Shown here one piece after another: positions 36,401 through 42,191 of a DNA stretch of 42,191 nucleotides. How positions within the stretch are numbered: the stretch's first letter is position 1; each line of letters begins with the position of its first letter. Source of the stretch: Bradyrhizobium sp. (GTDB lineage Bacteria > Pseudomonadota > Alphaproteobacteria > Rhizobiales > Xanthobacteraceae); contig JAGXAF010000003.1 in the NCBI GenBank assembly GCA_018971675.1, forward strand, positions 1 to 42,191. The letters run 5' to 3'. The position numbers and the translations under genes were made by a program. The notes below the pieces were generated by a model. That model was not told the DNA's origin. It worked only from the letters and a program-made list of their open reading frames with translations, and did not search any database.

Positions 36401-36815
36401 AACCGGAGACCATGAGCGCGCATGGACGCTGATTGAGGAAGCGGTCACCCGGGCCGAGGCCAGCGAGGAACGGTCGCACCACGCCGAGATACTGCGCCTG
36501 AAGGGCTGGATCCAGATCCTGCGTGGCCATCCCGATGAGGCGATCCCAACCTTGCGCGAGGCGATCGCGGTCGCGCGCAAACAGGCGGCGAAATCCTGGG
36601 AGTTGCGCGCCGCGACCACGCTGGCGCGCCTGCTGGCCAGCCGCGGCAAGCAGGCCGAAGCGCTCGGGCTGCTTGAGCCGCTCCATGACTGGTTCACCGA
36701 AGGGCGCGACACCAGGGATTTGAAGGAAGCGGCCCAGCTTCTAGGCGAGATTCGCAGCGCAGCCGGGCGGCGACCCCGGAGCACCGCCAGATCGAAAGCC
36801 GACGAGGGAGAATGA
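33438..36815 (+). CDS. SAM-domain class III nucleotide cyclase with AAA/STAND ATPase and TPR repeats
   Basis: Multidomain signalling protein of 1125 residues, no membrane segment. In order: a sterile alpha motif domain (about 5-58, LSEWLELHGLERFLDTF); a class III adenylate/guanylate cyclase (about 80-250) with metal Asp88 in FCDMVGFTKLS, Asp132 in ILGDGVVAFFG and Asn199/Arg203 in ETINLAARLQ; an AAA/STAND ATPase with Walker A GESGIGKS (300-307) and Walker B LLLFEDAHWAD; then helical TPR-like repeats to the end (about 780-1100). Such proteins are numerous in Bradyrhizobium. The start ATG 33438 overlaps the flavoprotein stop (ATGA), so it is made together with the LodA-like set; a longer open frame upstream runs inside the flavoprotein gene and was not used. 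The nucleotide product and its target are unknown. Confidence 0.92.
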   Translation: MKATPLSEWLELHGLERFLDTFENNEVDLATLRMLTESDLQELGLPFGPRKRIVNLLRWEKSTEKAGIAHQIDTATSERRHLTVLFCDMVGFTKLSYKLDPEAMQIVLRKYEEACETCVNRYEGYIFRILGDGVVAFFGFPLAHEAESERAIRAGLDIVDTFAQLHLPDVGRLQVRIGITSGMAVVASGERNAVGETINLAARLQTIAKPGSIIVSESVRRMAGGSFEYEDLGEKELKGVSEPTRIYRVLGVSRAESRFEAATQRELTPIVGRDAEISALLDDWRQVQETGVGRAILLRGESGIGKSRMASALRERTQDEGRQTMVFQCSPFFVNSAFYPIRASFERALPPSHDAETRLDKLEALAIDRLGLARDDVRLIAALLSIPHEKRYGPILLSAKLAKEETMRVLIEFVRAQARMRPTLLLFEDAHWADPTSLDLLTRFIELLPDIPTLLVITTRPELNSPLATDPAVTVMILAKFTPVESESLVANVVGGKALPPGLAARIIARTDGVPLFVEELTKTILESGDLIVEGDHYAYAGTPAGIRIPETLRDSLMARLDRVAASKEIAQVGSVIGREFSYELCAGLELMSEDALIKGLQHLTASGLATCRGEIPNAVYTFSHALVQDAAYDSLLKSRRKQLHGDIANLLEERWPDTRNRAPELLAFHYNSAEQFRVAAPLWLRAGEVAMQRFALPEAITHLRTGMSAVSKLRPSKARDRVEISLRTALGPALVAYRGWAHAEVSQTLVPAWRLAHALEQSNAYLPILNALWVHYMTAGKLTESLRWAGRLSRAGVELGDDGLEIFGHRAAAASYYWLGEFAKARRRGDKVLKLYDPERHWGLATLTNTDPFTGEGIYRSQLLWMMGYPEQALAANHAMEANTRRRGHPFDLAFALTLGAQLFSYLGDSDTLQRCAEEAERIGKEHGIALLGEIMVEISRGVALLDAGRLAEALPQLDQGIERLMQTGHRVWIHYLRARQAACLARTGDHERAWTLIEEAVTRAEASEERSHHAEILRLKGWIQILRGHPDEAIPTLREAIAVARKQAAKSWELRAATTLARLLASRGKQAEALGLLEPLHDWFTEGRDTRDLKEAAQLLGEIRSAAGRRPRSTARSKADEGE

Positions 36816-37240
36816 CGATGTCTGACAAGAAGCATCACGCCGAAGAAGCCGCGATCCGCAAGCTCGACGCGGAATGGAGCAAGGCCGCGCAAGACAAGGA
36901 CCTCGATCGCGTCATAACCTTTTATGCAAAGGACGGTTCGGTGGTCTGGCCCGAGAACCCGGCCGCCCGCGGCCATGCCGCGATCCGCGCACGCTGGGAG
37001 GCCGCGTACAAATCGACGCCCGATCTCTATCTGCGGTTTGAGCCGACCCACATCGAGGTCTCGGAGGACGGCGACATGGCCTCCGATTTCGGCGTGGTGT
37101 ATTTCGCGCCGAACGTCAAACCCGACGACACCCAGAATGTCGGCAAATATCTCGTGGTCTGGCAGCGCCAGAACGGCGCGTGGAAAGTGCTCTACGACTG
37201 CTACAACATGAACGGCACCAACAATCCGGTGAAGCAGTAA
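36812..37240 (+). CDS. SnoaL-like / DUF4440 (NTF2-fold) protein
   Basis: Small cone-shaped alpha+beta barrel protein; family members include steroid isomerases, polyketide cyclases and many of unknown role. Typical sequence: EEAAIRKLDAEWSKAAQDKD, RVITFYAKDGSVVWPENPA, ARWEAAYKSTPDLYLRFEP and GKYLVVWQRQNGAWKVLYDC. 142 residues. The first ATG (36812) overlaps the cyclase stop; a second ATG at 36818 is also possible, with GAGGGAG just upstream of both. It is the last gene of the run and ends 10 bases before the convergent regulator gene. The role in the set is unknown. Confidence 0.85.
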   Translation: MTMSDKKHHAEEAAIRKLDAEWSKAAQDKDLDRVITFYAKDGSVVWPENPAARGHAAIRARWEAAYKSTPDLYLRFEPTHIEVSEDGDMASDFGVVYFAPNVKPDDTQNVGKYLVVWQRQNGAWKVLYDCYNMNGTNNPVKQ

Positions 37241-37250
37241 GCGCGATCAT

Positions 37251-38189
37251 CTAACCCGCCCTCGCCGCGCGGCGCAGCGATTGCGGCGGCTGGCCGAAGG
37301 CGCGGAGGAAGGCGCGGCGCATCCGTTCGGGATCGCGGAAGCCGGTGGTCTCGGCGACGCGCTCGATCGCGGCGCTGGAAGATTGCACCTGCTCCCGCGC
37401 CACCTCGATCCTGAGCCGCTCGACCGCCTTCGACGGCGTCGAGCCGGTCTCGGCCACGAAGGCGCGGGTAAAATGTCGGGTGCTCATGCCCGCGCGCTCG
37501 GCCAACGCCTCCACCGTCAGCGGTTCGTCGAGATGCTCGCGCGCCCAGGCGAGCAGCGGCCCGAAGCGACCTGTCGGCGCTTTCAACTCCAATAGCGAGG
37601 AGAATTGCGACTGGCCGCCGCTGCGGCGGTGATACAGCACCAACTGACGCGCGGTGTCCTGCGCGACCTCGTCGCCGAAATCCTCCGCCACCATGGCAAG
37701 CGCGAGGTCGATGCCGGCGCTGATGCCGGCCGAGGTCCAGATATTGCCGTCGCGGGTGAAGATCCGGTCGGGCTCCAGTTTCACCTTGGGATAGGCGGCG
37801 AGGAAATCCTGGGTGCGGCGCCAATGCGTGGTGGCGCGGCGGCCGTCGAGGAGGCCCGCTTCGGCAAGAATATAGGCTCCCGAGCAGACGCTGGCGACGC
37901 GAACGCCGCGCCTGCCCATCGCGCGCACGAAGCCAAGCGTCTTTTCGCATTTGGCGGCGATCCGTATCCCCGAACCTCCGGCCACGATCAGCGTGGTGAT
38001 CGCCGCGTGCGGCCGCAAGCCGCGCGCCAGCAACTCGACGCCGGACGAACTGCGAACCGGGCCCGGATTCACGGCGATGGTCTTGATGGCCGGACCGGCG
38101 CCGCGGTGGCGCATGGCGATCTCGAACACCGAGATCGGACCGGCCGCGTCGAGCAGCTGAAAGTCCGGAAAAATCAGAATGCCGATCAT
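37251..38189 (-). CDS. GlxA/FtrA-type AraC-family regulator with DJ-1/PfpI-like sensor domain
   Basis: The N-terminal DJ-1/PfpI domain (about 1-185) starts IGILIFPDFQLLDAAGPISVF and carries the nucleophile-elbow Cys in VASVCSGAYILAEAGLLDG followed by ATTHWRRTQDF. The C-terminal pair of AraC helix-turn-helix motifs (about 215-308) has LTVEALAERAGMSTRHFTRAF and IERVAETTGFRDPERMRRAF. 312 residues, normal for this group. In such proteins the first domain senses a small amino- or nitrogen-containing compound. Divergent from a gene for a free DJ-1/PfpI protein of the isonitrile-hydratase type, with a shared inverted repeat between them, so it most likely controls that gene. Confidence 0.93.
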   Translation of the reverse strand: MIGILIFPDFQLLDAAGPISVFEIAMRHRGAGPAIKTIAVNPGPVRSSSGVELLARGLRPHAAITTLIVAGGSGIRIAAKCEKTLGFVRAMGRRGVRVASVCSGAYILAEAGLLDGRRATTHWRRTQDFLAAYPKVKLEPDRIFTRDGNIWTSAGISAGIDLALAMVAEDFGDEVAQDTARQLVLYHRRSGGQSQFSSLLELKAPTGRFGPLLAWAREHLDEPLTVEALAERAGMSTRHFTRAFVAETGSTPSKAVERLRIEVAREQVQSSSAAIERVAETTGFRDPERMRRAFLRAFGQPPQSLRRAARAG

Positions 38190-38200
38190 GACCTGACCAT

Positions 38201-38235
38201 GTCTTTAAATGAGGGAAATATGTCATTTAAGACAG
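38201..38235. promoter_or_regulatory. Inverted-repeat operator between divergent regulator and DJ-1/PfpI genes
   Basis: TGTCTTTAAATGA (38201-38213) and TCATTTAAGACA (38224-38235) are inverted copies differing by one extra T, separated by 10 bases. It starts 12 bases from the regulator start (38189) and ends 84 bases before the DJ-1/PfpI start (38320). The position suits a regulator that represses itself and activates or represses the divergent gene. Confidence 0.65.
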
Positions 38236-38319
38236 CGAGCCGAACATGCCACTATGCTGACGTCAAGCAAAACTTCGACCGACCGCAAATTCGGCGAATA
38301 ACCCCGAAAGGCTCCTTCG

Positions 38320-39006
38320 ATGTCGGCATCCCTGCAGATCGGTCTGGTGATATTTCCGAAGGTCACCCAGCTCGACATGACCGGCCCGTTGCAGGTGTTT
38401 GCCGCCGTGCCGGGCGCAACGCTGCATCTGATCTGGAAGCGGATCGAGCCGGTCGCCAGCGACTCCGTGCTGACGCTGACGCCCACCATGACCTTTGCCG
38501 ATTGCCCGCAGCTCGACGTGATCTGCGTCCCCGGCGGCGCCGGCACCAACGACATGGTCAACGACGAGGAGATGCTCGCCTTCCTGCGCCAGCAGGCGGC
38601 GGGCGCCAAATATATTACCTCGGTCTGCACGGGATCTCTGGTGCTGGGCTCAGCCGGCCTGCTCAGGGGTTATCGCGCCGCGACGCACTGGGCCGCGATG
38701 GAGTTTCTCGAACCGTTCGGCGCGATCCCGACCAATACCCGCGTCTGTGTCGACCGCAATCGCATCACCGGCGGCGGCGTGACCGCGGGCATCGATTTCG
38801 CGCTGACGCTGATCGCGATCCTGATCGACCGCAAGACCGCCGAGGCGATCCAGCTGGGGCTCGAATACAATCCGGCGCCACCCTTCAATGCCGGCTCGCC
38901 CGACGTCGCGCCAAGCGAAGTACTCGCATCGGTGAATGAAAGATTGGCAAGCACCCGGCCGCGCCGCAGCGAGGCCATGCGCCGCGCCGCGGCACGGCTC
39001 GCCTGA
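38320..39006 (+). CDS. DJ-1/PfpI family protein, isonitrile-hydratase-like
   Basis: Free DJ-1/PfpI-fold protein of 228 residues: LQIGLVIFPKVTQLDMTGPLQV, DVICVPGGAGTNDMV, and the nucleophile-elbow Cys in ITSVCTGSLVLGSAGLLRG followed by AATHWAAMEFL; then RVCVDRNRITGGGVTAGID. This pattern matches isonitrile hydratase (InhA, forming N-substituted formamides) and relatives, but the exact reaction is not proven by sequence. It shares the fold with the divergent AraC-type regulator, suggesting that enzyme and sensor recognise the same kind of compound. A terminator follows 31 bases after the stop. Confidence 0.88.
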   Translation: MSASLQIGLVIFPKVTQLDMTGPLQVFAAVPGATLHLIWKRIEPVASDSVLTLTPTMTFADCPQLDVICVPGGAGTNDMVNDEEMLAFLRQQAAGAKYITSVCTGSLVLGSAGLLRGYRAATHWAAMEFLEPFGAIPTNTRVCVDRNRITGGGVTAGIDFALTLIAILIDRKTAEAIQLGLEYNPAPPFNAGSPDVAPSEVLASVNERLASTRPRRSEAMRRAAARLA

Positions 39007-39037
39007 ACGGCACTCGGAGATCGAGCGCGCCGATATG

Positions 39038-39070
39038 AAAAAGGCCGCCTGGTTTCCCAGACGGCCTTTC
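39038..39070 (+). terminator. Rho-independent terminator after the DJ-1/PfpI gene
   Basis: AAAGGCCG and CGGCCTTT, with inner CTGG/CCAG pairs and one mismatch, form a stem around a loop of TTTC at about 39040-39069. The T-run is short (TTTCCT). A- and T-rich feet on both sides would let it work in both directions. Confidence 0.75.
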
Positions 39071-39324
39071 CTGTCCTACGGCGGCTCCACATTTTGACGG
39101 GCGATCTCAGAACCTCTGCACCGGGGGCCTATCTCCCAGCCGTATCCTGATCGGCAGCCGCTGCATGTCGGGGCAGTCGCGAACTGTTGCCCGAACCCGA
39201 CGCGATGGTTTCCCATCTCCGTAAGATGCCGCCATTGAGCCGTGATCGCATCCCGGGCGCAAGAACGTAACGACGGACGCGCGGGAATTTCCCCGCTGAT
39301 CCCGTTGTTCACAAGGCTGATGCC
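39071..39324. other. Non-coding stretch between terminator and NDUFA12 gene
   Basis: With the terminator, the gap from 39007 to 39324 is 318 bases. The only frames here are short, lack ribosome sites and resemble no family. A small palindrome GGGAATTTCCC-like element lies near 39280-39292. I see no RNA gene or mobile-element end. This is the right boundary of the presumed accessory block. Confidence 0.4.
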
Positions 39325-39735
39325 TCAGCTTCCCGGCGTCCACGGCTGGTAGTCGCCGGTGGCCTTTGGCCTGCGGCCGCTTGCCAGCGTCGAGCCAGCC
39401 GGGCGATAGGCCGCGGGCGTCCCCGTCATGTTCGGGACATGCGGCTTTTCCCATTCACGCGGCGTGTAACTCTCTTCGGTCGGCGCGACATCGACGGTGT
39501 GGTGCAGCCAGCCGTGCCACGACGGCGGCACGCGGCTGGCATCGGCATAGCCATTATAGATGACCCAGCGCCGCTCGAAGCCGAGCGTCGGATCGATCTT
39601 GCGGCCCTTGGTGCGGAAGTAGCGGTTACCCTGCTCGTCCGTACCCACCAGTTCGCCGAACCGCCGGGTCCACAATTGGGTGCCGAAAGTCTGGCTGTTC
39701 CACCAGGTGAATATTTTGAGCAGGAATTGTTTCAT
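39325..39735 (-). CDS. NADH:ubiquinone oxidoreductase accessory subunit, NDUFA12 (B17.2) family
   Basis: Supernumerary complex I subunit shared by alphaproteobacteria and mitochondria; binds the matrix/cytoplasmic arm and helps assembly. MKQFLLKIFTWWNSQTFGTQ then LWTRRFGELVGTDEQGNRYF, RRWVIYNGYADASRVPPSWHGWLHHT and PREWEKPHVPNMTGTPAAY are the family's signature stretches. 136 residues, typical. It stands alone here. In many relatives this gene sits beside the DUF2155 gene and aat, which here lie at 22.1-23.8 kb; the separation suggests that DNA was inserted or rearranged between them. Confidence 0.95.
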   Translation of the reverse strand: MKQFLLKIFTWWNSQTFGTQLWTRRFGELVGTDEQGNRYFRTKGRKIDPTLGFERRWVIYNGYADASRVPPSWHGWLHHTVDVAPTEESYTPREWEKPHVPNMTGTPAAYRPAGSTLASGRRPKATGDYQPWTPGS

Positions 39736-39950
39736 CGGGGAGGCGTCAGTTCGAACCGCGGTTGCGATCCTGATGCCATCGGCGGCCCGAAATGTCCAGT
39801 TTCGAGCCTTGAGGCCGGATGGCGAATTGTCGCGGAATAGCGTTCTTCACACGGTTGGGGTCTCGCGGTCTGCCATTATCGTGCAATTGGGGGTCGGAAC
39901 CTTCACCCCTCGCAGGGGTTGGCAGGTATCCCGCCAGAGGAGACCCTATA

Positions 39951-40439
39951 ATGATCAGTCTGAAAGTCTTGAGTACCGCTGCTGCGATGACGCTGGTTTT
40001 GCCAATAGCCACGTCGACCGCCAGTTTCGCCGACCCGCCCCATCGCGCCGGCCCGCGCCCCGCCGGCAGCAGCTTCCATCCGAGTGGTAACTTTCATCCG
40101 AGTGGCAATGTCCACTTCAGCGGCGGCGGCAACTATCACCATGGTGGCGGCTTCGGTCCCGGCGTAGCCGCGGGCATTGCCGGTGCCGCGATCGGAGGCG
40201 CCATTGCATCGCAGACTTATTATGGCGGCCCGGGCTACTACTACGACACCGGTCCGGCCTATGTTGCCGGTGCGGCCAACTATGATGACCAGTACGATGA
40301 CGACAGCGGCGTCACGGTGGCCGAGGTGCCGGCGACCGGCGGTGGCGACGTCGCCTACTGCATGCAGACCTATCGTTCCTACGATCCGCAATCGGGCACC
40401 TATCTGGGCTTTGACGGTTATCGCCATCCCTGCCCGTGA
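39951..40439 (+). CDS. BA14K-family secreted protein, Gly/His/Tyr-rich
   Basis: The start is ATG 39951 with GAGGAGA at 39937-39943; the open frame upstream is leader. Signal peptide (MISLKVLSTAAAMTLVLP, cleavage after SFA near 24). Residues 30-60 contain a repeated NFHPSG unit and a Gly/His-rich run, followed by a glycine-zipper-like segment (GVAAGIAGAAIGGAIAS) and a Tyr/Gly/Asp-rich part. The C-terminal BA14K-like part is YCMQTYRSYDPQSGTYLGFD then YRHPCP with two cysteines. 162 residues. BA14K proteins are named for a Brucella immunoreactive protein with lectin-like properties; the role here is unknown. Followed by a strong terminator. Confidence 0.88.
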   Translation: MISLKVLSTAAAMTLVLPIATSTASFADPPHRAGPRPAGSSFHPSGNFHPSGNVHFSGGGNYHHGGGFGPGVAAGIAGAAIGGAIASQTYYGGPGYYYDTGPAYVAGAANYDDQYDDDSGVTVAEVPATGGGDVAYCMQTYRSYDPQSGTYLGFDGYRHPCP

Positions 40440-40483
40440 CGGGCGGCCCTTCACCGCAAGACTCGAACAAGACTCGAAATCGA

Positions 40484-40514
40484 GGACGGCGCGGGTGGCG
40501 CGCCGTCCGTTTCG
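40484..40514 (+). terminator. Rho-independent terminator after the BA14K gene
   Basis: Perfect 10-bp stem GGACGGCGCG / CGCGCCGTCC (40484-40493, 40499-40508) around a 5-base loop, followed by GTTTCGT. It begins 45 bases after the stop codon. Confidence 0.85.
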
Positions 40515-40743
40515 TGTCCGGCCCATGGCGCCCCGCAGGCATCGACGAGCCCGCAACCAGGCAGCCTGATCTGAGTCTCCCAAGCGCAATGCCACAACCG
40601 CAAGAAATCGTTGTCCTGTGAACAGCGGGAGCAGCCCGGATTCCACACCCCGAAGAACAATTTTTTGGCTTGGAATCCCTGAGGACTCACTGATACTTGC
40701 CCAAGAAACGGGAGCGGGTTACCCCCCTGTTTTTCTCCGTTTT

Positions 40744-40759
40744 CCACCATATTTAGTAT
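40744..40759. promoter_or_regulatory. Candidate NrdR box upstream of nrdJ
   Basis: CCACCATATTTAGTAT fits the known NrdR consensus acaCwATATaTwGtgt at its conserved core positions. NrdR represses ribonucleotide reductase genes and usually uses two boxes one or more helical turns apart; a clear second box was not found. It lies 25 bases upstream of the putative -35 element. Confidence 0.45.
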
Positions 40760-40784
40760 TTGATTCAGGAAGTCGTACTAATCC

Positions 40785-40813
40785 TTGACGGGCGTCCAGG
40801 AGTTGCCTAGCTT
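40785..40813 (+). promoter_or_regulatory. Sigma70-like promoter for nrdJ
   Basis: TTGACG (40785-40790), a 17-base spacer and TAGCTT (40808-40813) make a reasonable housekeeping promoter in an AT-richer island, directed toward nrdJ. It predicts a transcript start near 40820 and hence a long leader. Confidence 0.5.
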
Positions 40814-40957
40814 CCGGCCTGTTCGGCGCGAGTGTGTTTGGGTCCCCCGCCGGTCGCTCCCAAAAGGGTTCCAGAATAACCACTCCGACGGCCGGTTGAG
40901 GCAGCGGGTGCAGGGTGTTTGTGCCCTGAATTCAGGGAAATTCGGGGCGTGAAAAAC

Positions 40958-40973
40958 GGGCCGGAAACGGCCC
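40958..40973 (+). promoter_or_regulatory. GNRA-tetraloop hairpin in the nrdJ leader
   Basis: GGGCCG and CGGCCC form a perfect 6-bp stem closed by GAAA, a very stable RNA motif. No T-run follows, so it is not a terminator. It lies 239 bases before the nrdJ start. Confidence 0.5.
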
Positions 40974-41211
40974 AGAACGATGGGTTGGGGCGTTGAATGC
41001 ATGAGCTGGAGGACCCGGAAACGGGCGCTTCAGCATCGTGTCGCGGCAAGGCGGTGCTCGCACCGGTTTGCCGCCGAAGAGAAACAGGCCGGATCCACCG
41101 GCTGAGCTGCGGATCGCCGGATCACGGGCAACAACCCGGACAAGGCATCCGCTCAAGGATAACATCCGGCCCGAGGAACAGCGGTCCGGCAGGCAGAAGC
41201 GGGGCACTACC

Positions 41212-42191
41212 ATGCGAATCGAACGGCGCAACACCACCGAAGGCCAGTCACCCTATGCGGGGATTGATTTCAGACTGACGACATCCGAGATCAGGAACCC
41301 TGATGGCTCGGTGGTTTTCCGCCTCGAGAACGTCGAGGTCCCCGATGCGTGGTCGCAGGTCGCCTCCGACGTGCTGGCGCAGAAATATTTCCGCAAAGCC
41401 GGCGTCGCCGCGCGCCTGAAGAAGGTCGAGGAAGAGACCGTGCCGTCCTGGCTGTGGCGCTCGGTGCCGGACACCGAGGCGCTCGCGAGCCTGCCGGAGA
41501 ACGAGCGCTATGTCAGCGAGCTCTCCTCCAAGCAGGTGTTCGATCGCCTCGCCGGCTGCTGGACCTATTGGGGCTGGAAGGGCAAGTACTTCTCCAGCGA
41601 GCAGGACGCTCTCGCCTTCTATGACGAGCTGCGCTTCATGCTCGCCAAGCAGATGGTCGCGCCGAATTCGCCGCAATGGTTCAACACCGGCCTGCATTGG
41701 GCCTATGGCGTCGACGGCCCCGGCCAGGGCCATTATTATGTCGATCCCTTCACCGGCAAGCTGACCAAATCGAAATCCGCCTACGAGCATCCGCAGCCGC
41801 ACGCCTGCTTCATCCAGGGCGTCGGCGACGACCTCGTCAACGAGGGCGGCATCATGGACCTCTGGGTGCGCGAGGCGCGCCTGTTCAAATACGGCTCCGG
41901 CACCGGCTCGAACTTCTCGCGGCTGCGCGGCGAAGGCGAAAAGCTGTCGGGCGGCGGCCGCTCGTCGGGCCTGATGAGCTTCCTGAAGATCGGCGACCGC
42001 GCCGCGGGCGCGATCAAGTCGGGCGGCACCACCCGCCGCGCCGCCAAGATGGTGGTGGTCGATGCCGATCACCCGGATATCGAGACCTATATCGACTGGA
42101 AGGTGAAGGAGGAGCAGAAGGTCGCCGCGCTCGTGACCGGCTCCAAGCTCAACCAGCGCCATCTGAAAGCCGTGCTGAAAGCCTGCGTCAA
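41212..42191 (+). CDS. nrdJ: Adenosylcobalamin-dependent ribonucleotide reductase, class II (3' part beyond window)
   Basis: Makes deoxyribonucleotides from ribonucleotides using a B12-generated radical, independent of oxygen. Begins MRIERRNTTEGQSPYAGIDF and continues open to the right edge (326 codons seen of an expected 1200 or more). Recognisable parts: LAKQMVAPNSPQWFNTGLHW (start of the catalytic barrel), HPQPHACFIQGVGDDLV with the first redox-active Cys of the active site, YGSGTGSNFSRLRGEGEKLS, and IKSGGTTRRAAKMVVVDADHPDIE. ATG 41212 is chosen because the family's N-terminus starts there. The upstream region carries a candidate NrdR site and a long structured leader. Confidence 0.96.
   Translation, partial: MRIERRNTTEGQSPYAGIDFRLTTSEIRNPDGSVVFRLENVEVPDAWSQVASDVLAQKYFRKAGVAARLKKVEEETVPSWLWRSVPDTEALASLPENERYVSELSSKQVFDRLAGCWTYWGWKGKYFSSEQDALAFYDELRFMLAKQMVAPNSPQWFNTGLHWAYGVDGPGQGHYYVDPFTGKLTKSKSAYEHPQPHACFIQGVGDDLVNEGGIMDLWVREARLFKYGSGTGSNFSRLRGEGEKLSGGGRSSGLMSFLKIGDRAAGAIKSGGTTRRAAKMVVVDADHPDIETYIDWKVKEEQKVAALVTGSKLNQRHLKAVLKACV

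Larger units (their letters stand above)
40515..41211. other. Long upstream region and leader of nrdJ
   Basis: Almost 700 bases without a believable gene. It holds a candidate NrdR box (40744-40759), a sigma70-like promoter (40785-40813) and, if transcription starts there, a leader of about 390 bases. Within the leader are a perfect palindrome CCCTGAATTCAGGG (40924-40937) and a GNRA-type hairpin GGGCCG-GAAA-CGGCCC (40958-40973). No cobalamin-riboswitch B12 box was recognised. A short frame at 40997-41278 overlaps the nrdJ start and looks spurious. Confidence 0.55.

Noticed and set aside
23799..39324. A defined genomic island or prophage with att sites
   Set aside because: No integrase, transposase, tRNA or flanking direct repeat was found; only the gene order suggests an insertion.
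40820..41211. Cobalamin riboswitch before nrdJ
   Set aside because: No B12-box (GCCACTG-like) or conserved riboswitch core was seen. Such switches also usually control the B12-independent reductase rather than nrdJ.
40997..41278. Small 93-codon frame upstream of nrdJ
   Set aside because: Overlaps the nrdJ start in another frame, has no ribosome site and has no family-like features.

Overview
The window is high-GC chromosomal DNA from an alphaproteobacterium, most likely a Bradyrhizobium or close relative (Nitrobacteraceae). Four things point there: the block aroQ-accB-accC-(two-component genes)-aat-DUF2155; an NDUFA12-type complex I subunit; DUF1236, BA14K and SAM-domain/cyclase/AAA/TPR proteins; and intergenic repeat families that I recognise from Bradyrhizobium-type genomes. 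This placement is inference from gene content and was not tested by a search.

Layout. 1-1426: 3' part of a NodU/CmcH-type carbamoyltransferase, cut by the window edge. 1432-2297: a beta-hydroxyacid dehydrogenase broken by three frameshifts. 2301-3432: prfB, which needs the classical +1 programmed frameshift. 3607-7673: cell-wall genes (class A PBP, AmiC-type amidase), divergent from rne (8373-11489), whose RNase E carries a very His/Asp-rich insertion inside its S1 domain. 11614-16204: an aminotransferase, an M48/TPR metalloprotease, a DsbA-like thiol oxidoreductase and a DUF1236 protein. 16446-18877: aroQ, accB and accC. 18981-22041: three overlapping signalling genes (CHASE3 histidine kinase, single-domain response regulator, REC-HWE/HisKA_2 kinase). 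22120-23798: aat and a DUF2155 protein, convergent across a palindromic repeat.

23.8-39.3 kb looks like an accessory block lying between DUF2155 and the NDUFA12 gene, which I remember as close neighbours in related genomes. It starts with a dehydrogenase remnant and holds an HSL-type esterase and a CPA1-type antiporter. It then holds the most interesting part of the window, a tightly packed set at 26547-37240: a VioB/RebD-type ferritin-like protein, a divergent LodA/GoxA-like protein (a candidate cysteine-tryptophylquinone oxidase), a QhpD/PeaB-like radical SAM/SPASM enzyme, a QhpG/LodB-like flavin monooxygenase with a PqqD-like C-terminal tail, a SAM-domain adenylate/guanylate cyclase with AAA and TPR parts, and a SnoaL-like protein. 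From the LodA-like gene on, every junction overlaps by a few bases. The set reads as an enzyme plus the machinery that installs a protein-derived cofactor or crosslink, with an attached signalling protein. LodA/GoxA systems are known with a flavoprotein partner, and QhpD-type radical SAM enzymes belong to the quinohemoprotein amine dehydrogenase system, so the mix seen here is unusual. The block ends with two divergent DJ-1/PfpI-type genes (one an AraC-type regulator) sharing an inverted-repeat operator.

The right end holds NDUFA12, a BA14K protein and the 5' part of nrdJ (B12-dependent ribonucleotide reductase). nrdJ is preceded by a candidate NrdR box, a sigma70-like promoter and a roughly 390-base structured leader. 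No tRNA, rRNA, CRISPR array, integrase or transposase was seen.
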